From: Tachypleus tridentatus
Taxonomy: Eukaryota; Arthropoda; Merostomata; Xiphosura; Limulidae
Assembly: GCF_004210375.1 (NCBI RefSeq)
Contig: NC_134825.1
Location: forward strand, 65,525,558 to 65,589,557
Length of the DNA stretch: 64,000 bases
Direction of reading: 5' to 3'
Under the pieces are notes generated by a model. The model made no database searches and was not told where the DNA came from. It saw only the letters and a program-made list of their open reading frames with translations. Of the stretch, positions 52,401 to 61,400 are shown one piece after another. Both the position numbers and the translations under genes were made by a program. Numbering within the stretch: position 1 is the stretch's first letter; every line of letters starts with the position of its first letter.

Positions 52401-55400
52401 CCACAATTGCTTTTCTATGTGTAGAAGAAACAAGTGCATATTTAAAATCTTTACAGTTAAGATAATAGCTTTATCACATCAATAAACTTTCACTGTGGAT
52501 TCATGTGCTTTAATTACTGTGACTGGTTTGGAGTTAATGATAAGAATATTCATAATTTTAGATAAATCAAGTGAGTTATGTCATATTTGTTTTAAACAGT
52601 AATATGGACAATGTTCTTAGGAATAAAGACAATATTATGTATGTTTTTGAAAGCATTAAAACCTTGCCTACTTTTGTTGTTATTGTTTTTTCCCCTTCCA
52701 TATTTATGCATTCTAGAGATTCAACTTCAAGGAAAGTCATTTTTTTCTATGGATGGTCAGCCATATTGTGAGGCAGACTACCTGGTAAGTTTGATTTTGG
52801 TTAGGTAGCTGTTAAAACATAAATAATGAACACTAGAAATCATATACTGAAAAGCTACAAAATATTTAGTGCATGATTGTGTCAGTTTATTTATTGCATT
52901 ATTGTGTAATTGTAAACATTTAAAATGTTCTTGTAAGCAAGTTATGTAATGACACACTCCAATCATATAAAATAACTTACAATCTAAATCACAAAATTAA
53001 ACCTGTGCCTTCTAATAATATAAAGCTTTCTTTCATCATGATTTAGTCTATAGTATGTGGAAATCTCATTTATATGATTATTTCTGAGCAGATGAGACCC
53101 TCTGATTGCACCTTACAACTCGCATGTAAAAACTTAATTAAAAATTAAAATTATTTTTTCATTTCAACAATTCCTTTTACTCAAATGTAAAATTTATATT
53201 TTAGCTTTATATAATGTTTATATAATTAATTTCTTGAAATAAAAAACTAAATGGTTCAATCATGTTGCTGTTACATCAGTGGGTGTCTGAATTATGAACA
53301 TTGCACTTCAGATATTCTATTAAACTCCTAAATACATGTTTGTTTTCTAATCAAATTTTATCACATTCATTTTTTTACAGTTTAGCTTTAAACTGGTTGA
53401 TCTCTCAGTCACAGTGTACCACCCTTGGAAATCTTGAGAACTTTAAATTGTTTATTATCTTTGAAAATTGAATGTTAGAGAGGTGTTTTTTTTAAGCTAG
53501 TTTTAATAGTTAGTCAGTAATATAGTAATTTTATATGGCAATTAGTTAAGGTTTTGAAAATATAACAGAAGTTTGATGCAGTCAGTTGTAATTAAATAAC
53601 CTTAATACATTTTGAAGAACAAGATATTTTGTCTAAATTTCCAGTGTTATTCTTATTACTGATAATTTCTTATATTACACTGTGTTCATTTGAAAACTAG
53701 AGAAATATTCTTCTGTGACAAGAAATAGTGAAGTTAATTATCTTTAAGTAAGGAAAAACTAGACTTACAAGAACAGATTTAGATGCCATTAATACCTTTA
53801 ATTATTATTAAAATAAGTAGGAATTCTCTTACAAAAAGTAATAAAACAATAATTAAAATAATAATCACAAATTTAAAAGTTACTCCTTTCTTAGGCAGCT
53901 GTATACACTTATCTGTAGGCCAAAAACAATTACATGTTATATATTTTTTATTGTGGTTTTAAATCTTGTAATAGTTATAGCTATTGAAGATATGGTTATA
54001 CTGAACACTTGTAGATGTTGTATTCATTGGATATAAAACTGAACAAATAAATAAGGAAAAAAAATTGAAATTTTAATAGAAAATAGGGATTGTTGGTCAT
54101 TCATAAAATTGCTATAAGAAGTGTCCAAAACAACATAATGCTGTAATAAAAAGTACACAGTGGTATTAGTAGGATAGATAATGATGTTTAATTCCTGCTT
54201 TTGTTGGCAAAGTAGACTGCTGCATTTAGTTATGCAGATCACACATACTATGTTTGTATGATTTATTGTGGGAAATGATTTAATTTACAAAAATAATAAG
54301 GTAATATATTAATGAGCATCAAATAAGTTAAAATGGATTAGACACATAAAGGTACTGTGCTGAACAAAAAAAAAGTAGAAGCTAACATGAAAAGAAATAT
54401 TCTTTTGAATAGTTGTTTCACAGCAGTATATAAATTTTAGAACCTAAAACATTTTTATTAATACTGTATAAAATATGATTTTTTCTTGCAGAAAAATAAT
54501 GTGCTTTAAAAATTTGTGCAATGTTTCATGCAGTTTGGTTATGTAGTTTGTGTGACTGTTAAAAGACTGGGTGCTTCTAGCACTACAAAGGTAAAGAAAT
54601 TGTTAAATGTTGCAGCTAGTAATTTTGAGATCTCAAGTACAAAATAACTTGTACTGTATAAAGCATTTGTAGTATTAAAGTGAAGCATATGTGATTAAAG
54701 AACTAGAAGTTATTGCTAGTATATAGACCTTTTATAGTCTTAGCAGTCAAACTACAAATAATTATCCATCCATCAATTAACAATATACCATCCCTATCAG
54801 ATCATAAGCATCTGGTTTAAGGAAAACTTTTAGCAAAGAAGTATTTATTGAAACATTTGACTGTTACTGGCCACAAGTTTGTCACTTACAATTCATGTGT
54901 AGATTTGAGGGGCTTGTATAGTAGCTAAAATGATTGACTAGGTTAGAAAACTTTACATAAGTAACTGGAAAACAAGCAGCTGTAACAGAGCTCTTATAGC
55001 AAAAACTTTTTCAAATGTGTTGCATAAGGCCAAAAACAAAAATCCAGCCTCAATGAGTTTGCATGACTCATGTGCAAAGCTTGGATTGTGTTTCGTTTTC
55101 TTAAGCTATGCTAAAATTACGTTGATCAGCACATTAAACAATATTCAGTTTTTGCATGTCCTGAAATTGCTCACCCACTTCATTTTAACAGATGTAAACT
55201 AAACAGACAGGAATATAATATACTTTTAGTGGATATTTTGTGAAACAACATATTAAAAACTTGTCAGTTTTTAAAAAGGTCTAATGTTAGGTCATAGAAT
55301 GTTTGTTTTTTTATTGATAGTATTAAGTACAGTAAAGTTTACTTCTAACTAAACTAAAGCAAAAAATACACAAGTTAGTGTTAACTTGTTTCTACCAAAT

Positions 55401-58400
55401 ATAAGGCATACTTTACTAATGTGATGCCTAAGAAAAGTAGACTTGCAAATTTCATTGGAATTATTTTGTGTTATTCTAGAAATGCCATATTTAAAGAAGT
55501 GCTGTTGCAATAAATATACTAATTAGACTGCAAATATTTTGCAGGTCCCTGCTAGTTTAAAGTGTTATGAAATTTTTTATATTCTGATTTCTAATTTTTA
55601 CCTGTATTTTCTTGATAGAATACCCTTGAAAAGTGTTGTGTGTGTCAACATCCTATCTTAGACAGAGTAAGTAAATTATCAAATTTGTACTTTCTCCATC
55701 TTTGGCATAAAGATTAAATCAACTTTGTACATCTATTTAAAAATATCCTGTTCAACACAATTATAATCAACTACAATGGAACCCCTCTAAAGCAGCCATT
55801 TTCAGGACTGAGACAAACTGGCCTGATTAGAGGGGTTGCACTGTACATAATTAGGGATTATGTAAACAAAAAAAAAAAAAGGACTGATTGAATGATCGCT
55901 TTCAAAGGGTGGCTGCTTAGAGGGGTTCCACTCTATATTCCTTACATTTATACTGACAAAATAAAACTGAGGTAAATTGATTTCCTATTTAAAAAAAAAT
56001 GAATTGCAAATAAAGAATTTAAGAGGTTGGTGAAAGGTTACTATAAATAAAAACAAGTTTCATTCTTTGCAGCCTCGCATGACCAGGTGGGTTAAGGCAT
56101 TTGACTCATAATCTGAGGGTTGCAGGTTTGAATCCTTGTCGTACCAAACATGCTCGCCCTTTCAGTCCTGGGGGCATTATAATGTGATGGTCAATCCCAC
56201 TTTTTGTTGGTACAAGAGTTGGTGGTGGGTGGTGACGACTAGCTGCCTTCCCTCTAGTTTTACACTGCTAAATTAGGGACACTAGTGCAGATAATCCTTG
56301 TGTAGCTTTGTGCAAAATTCAGAACAAACATTCTTTGCATTTAGATAAAGGGGTTATCACTGATATTCATGGGTTAATGCAGTTTTCTACTCATAAGTGT
56401 CTTCTGGATAAAATTTAAATAAAGGAAACTTGTTTAAAATTAAATTGCTGGGTATGACCTACTTCATTCACTTGTTTCTTCCTAGAGTAACGCTGTTCAT
56501 TTGAGAGATTTACATGATTGCTCTAGGAACACTGTAAAGTCAATTTGCAGGTGTTGCTTGGATCACTATGCAAATACAATGATTAGTAGAGAAGCAAACA
56601 CACTATTCTCATGCACTTTTCCTTGGTTATGCCAGCTCCAATCCCAGTTGGTCCATTCATGACCAAGTGGCTAGAGTCCTCACTAAGTACCCTAGTGAGA
56701 TTGTGGTAAGTCTTCAGATTTACAGCTAAATTTAGGGGTTTGAGCCCCCTCAGTGGACGAAGCAGATAGCTTAATGTGACTTTCTTATAATCAAAACACA
56801 AATTCCTCCACTAACTGAGCACTTATATTTTTGCACATTTTTTAAAGTTAATATCACGCTATGTTTTAAATAAAATTTAAGGGTAAATCCTGATATTTTA
56901 AGACTTTCAGAAACATAAACACAAAAACAAATATTAAAAATATAATAAAACTGAGATTATATATATCAAGTTATTATTTTGTACCATAAACCTTAGCGCT
57001 TGTATGTGGAATTATAATATTAATGTGCAGTAATATATAAAAGTATTTAAGAATATATCTTAATTTATTTTTGAAGTAGCTAATATTAATACAATCTTGA
57101 GGTGTGAGTTGTTACTTTTTTTGCTGCAGATCTTAAGAGCTACAGGGAAACCATATCATCCTGGCTGTTTTACTTGTGTGGTTTGTGGAATATGTTTAGA
57201 TGGTATTCCATTTACTATTGATGCACATAATCAAATACACTGCATTGAAGACTTCCAGAGGTAACCTTTCTTCCTGTTTATTTCATTTGATGAGTAACTT
57301 GTGAAAAAACTCACTGAATTATTCAAAATTTTGTTCATTTGTCCCTGATAACCTTGTCAGTTTACTTTCACAAACCAAATTTATGCTATAAAACCTATCC
57401 ATAAAAGTGAGAACTTAAACTATGTAGACCTGAAATGCAGTTTTGTTTGACATATCATCACTGTCCTAGGTGTATGTGATTGTTAAAAATGTTATGTATG
57501 TATCAGCCTAATGCTGCTTTTATCTAATATAATTGATAATATAATACTTCACAAGTTTGCAGAATTAGGAAACTGTGACTTTGGTTTATTTTATTTTGCT
57601 TGACTGTTTAGCATTTGTTCTACAAATACCATTTGTTTTTGTTTTTTTTAACTCGGAAGAAGGCTCTGCACCGGGGCTTTCTGCACTTCCCCAGTTCAGA
57701 GCTTGCACATAGTCTCACGAACCTCCTTTGCACCTCTGCCGTTTGCAACTGTTTTACTGTATGCTTCAAAACTTTGTTTCTTACCAGAGCATCTCACCTG
57801 GGGTTGTGTTTTTCTTCTTTGGTGGGCCATATTTTTTCAGAACAGACGATCTGCCATTGCTCCTTTTGGCCTTTGTATCCTGGCGCAGTTGGATGAATTG
57901 GGTCTGTTCTCGGAAAACATTGCTGTATCCACTGGTCAGCCCATCCAACCATGGTTTATTACAGTCCCCAAATGTGACCTATCTTTAACTCATCTGAGAA
58001 AAGTAGACACTCCCGATTGGAAATACTGTCTATTATTTGCTGAACTTCCTTCGATTTATCCTTCCATTCCTATTTATACAGATAGTTTGAAATCAGATGA
58101 CTGTGTGGGTTCTGCCATGGTTTGTTGTGGTTCGGTGGTTGTGTGCAGAATCCCCTCTACAGCTTCTATGTTCACTGCTGAACTGTATGCCACTTCTCTT
58201 GCCCTGGATCACATGAAAGCTTAGCAATACTCAAACTGCACTATTTATAATGACTCGCTTAGCTCTCTACTGGCCTTGGAATTGCTTCATGTTAGTTCAC
58301 ATCCTGTTCTGGCCAGTATTCAAAATCGACTGGCCCATTTCTCTTTAAAATCTACTTCTATCCAGTTTTTCTGGATACCAGGCCATGTTGGTATTCACGG

Positions 58401-61400
58401 GAATGAGCTCACCTACATTGCAGCTAAATCTATCTGCTCTGGCAGTATTACCACTGTGCCTATTCCATACGTGGACTATGGTCCTGTATTTAAGGCTCGG
58501 CTCCGTTCCAGCTGCCAGTTGACTTGGAGTGAGCAACACGAAAACAAGCTTTTTCAAATAAAACCCTCTATTTGACTTTGGCCGTCTTGCTTCTGTAATG
58601 ATTGTAAAGAGAAAGTTGTTCTAACTAGAGTATGCTTTGGTCCCAGTTTAACTTATCATTTTCTTTTATCTGGAACTGATGTACCAATGTGTAGTCTGTA
58701 ACACTCATGTCACAATAAACCACATATTACTTTCTTGCTCTCATTCAGGGTCATAACGACAGCACCATTTTAAACATGTTCTGTCCCAAGGTTTGTCCAT
58801 AACATTAGACAGTGTTATTGGTGATGTTGACACTGTCCACCTTGGAAATGTTTTTAGTGTTTTAAAGGCCATTAATCTTTTGAATGCCATTTAAGTTTTT
58901 TTTTAATTTATGCATTAGGACTTTTTTTTATGTGATTCCCTTTTTAAGAGTCAAAGTACACCTAGTTTGATTTTAAATTAGAAAATGGCTGTAACATCAA
59001 ATAACTCAACCAGGACTGGAAAGGCCAACCTCAGGTGAATAACACTGCTGTTCCAACTATTCGTTAGTCATTCTGGAGAGTTGTTATTACAATTTTGCTA
59101 CAAGTGTTTTAAAACTTTTATTACTTTACTTTTTGAAAATGGCCATAACATCAAGTAACTTGAAACCAGGACTGGAAAGCCCAACTTTAGGTGACTGATG
59201 ATGGTTTTTGTACTTACCTGTTAGTCTTCCTGGTGAGTTATGATAATTAAAATTATGCTACAGAAAGTCCTTTACAACTTTTATTACTGTAGTGTTTCTC
59301 TTAATGTTGTAGACTAGATGTAAACATTGGCTTTATGCTATTTGTTTTTTAAATTTTGTTTTGTTTTACCTTTATTTCCTTTTATGAATTTTGCTAAATT
59401 TACTTTAATGTTAACTCTTTACCTGATGTTTGACACAGATAGCCTAGTTGCTTTGTGCCATAAAACACTAAATCAATCAAACAACTCAAAGAAGACTGAG
59501 AACTACTCCCAGGCATATTTGATTTTTAGCTAGTTGTTCATTAATACATTTCAAGTTATTAAGAAGCACTTTTTCCAGTGATAACTTTCCTGTCTGTTGG
59601 AACATTTCCATTGTTTATTAGGTAATTATTGTTAAGTAAACTTATCTTCCTTTTCTAAAACTTGTACCTCTGCAGAGTCCTCCATGTAAAAGTTCACATT
59701 TTCAACAGCTTGATATAAGAAGTATGTGACTCTGCTTAAACAATTCAAGTTTTCAGATAAAACCATCAAGTTGCTGATTGTCAAATGTATTTAGAGAAGA
59801 AAAAGACACAGAGCAAGGCAAATTTAACAAGTTATTCAATAATTCATGGTTCAGGGCCATTTGTAGTATAAAAGTTGAAAGAAAACTTGATGATGTAAAT
59901 GTATACTTTGCACAACTGCATGCTTTGAAATTATCAAACTTTTATTTTAAATGTTACAGAATATGCCACAAGATATCTTTTTTTGTAAGCTGCTATTATA
60001 CAACAGAAGTGTTACATTTTAATATTATATCTGCCTGCACCTTGCAAGGTTTAAATTGAACTTTTTAACCCCCACCCAGCCAATGCCTGGTGGAGGACTT
60101 GTTTTGACTCTTGTTTTCAAGACAATTCAAAGTTATCTCACTTTGAATAAATTTGGTTTGAGGTTTCAAATGATTAACTTTTGGCAGTTAAGATAATAAT
60201 GAGCCAAAATTTGGTTCTTCATCAGATCAAGTAAACTCCATTGAGATAAAAATTAAAGTTATTTTGATATATTTTTTGCAACATAAAAAATTGTATTGTT
60301 CTTTATTTGTGTGTTGTTGTCTAAGAGCAAAAATCTAAGTTTGGCTCTATGAATAGTGCTTGCTAATTTTAATTATTGTTTTTACTGGAATTATATTTCA
60401 TTGGGTGTATAAATGAAAGGCCTGATTTGATTAGCTTTGCTTTTTTTGTATATTCTTTTTGGTGTAAAAACCAGTCTTTAACTTTGTACGATACACATGA
60501 GCAAAAAATGAATTACTCAACTATTGGTAATGTCTGCAATTTCAAATTAATGGTTATTAAGGTTTGAATCTGAAGGTTTCTGCCACCCAAAGGCACAGTG
60601 GTATGTCTGGGTTTTGATATCTGTGGTGGGTAAAGTGGATACCAATTGTGTGTAGCTTTTTGTTTAATTACAAATGAATACAATTTTGCTGAATATTTCT
60701 ATGAAAGAAATATTGTGTTTGGATAGTAATAAATTATTTAAAAACTGTCTATGCAATTAAGACTGAGGTTTCCCTGAGATACTTAACTATTTCTTGTTTA
60801 GTAGTTTTGAAGAGTAATTATATTGTAAAATTTGACGTTAAACTTTCTCTTCAATAGAAAATTTGCCCCACGCTGTTGTGTGTGTAAAGGTCCAATCATG
60901 CCTGAACAGGGTGAACAAGAAACTGTTAGGGTTGTAGCTTTAGACAGGAGTTTCCATGTGAAGTGCTACAGATGTGAGGTGAGCTAAGTTTTCATACTGG
61001 CTACAAAAGTTTGATTAATATAGTTGAGCACATACTTTTGGCTTGTGAAGCCCCTGGTAAGAAGCAATATCCACTTTGAGAAGCTTAGTGAACCAAACAA
61101 TCTTCTAACAGGAAAATACATATGCCTAAAACATCAGTTAAACCTAAAAGTAAGGAATCTTGTAATTCAAGCATTTTTAAAAGGTGGACTTTTTATTCAT
61201 TAAGGGTAAACCAGTGAAGAAAAGTCACCAGTATTATGTTTTGTTTTTACTAATGCTAGAATTCCAATAGTATAACTACTTTTAATAGGTACACTCATTA
61301 GTAATTTAGACTAGGAACTTAAAAAGAACAATCAGCAAGGTCATATTAATGGATTGATACTTTAACTTAAATTGTAGATCTAAATAATTTTTTTTATACT

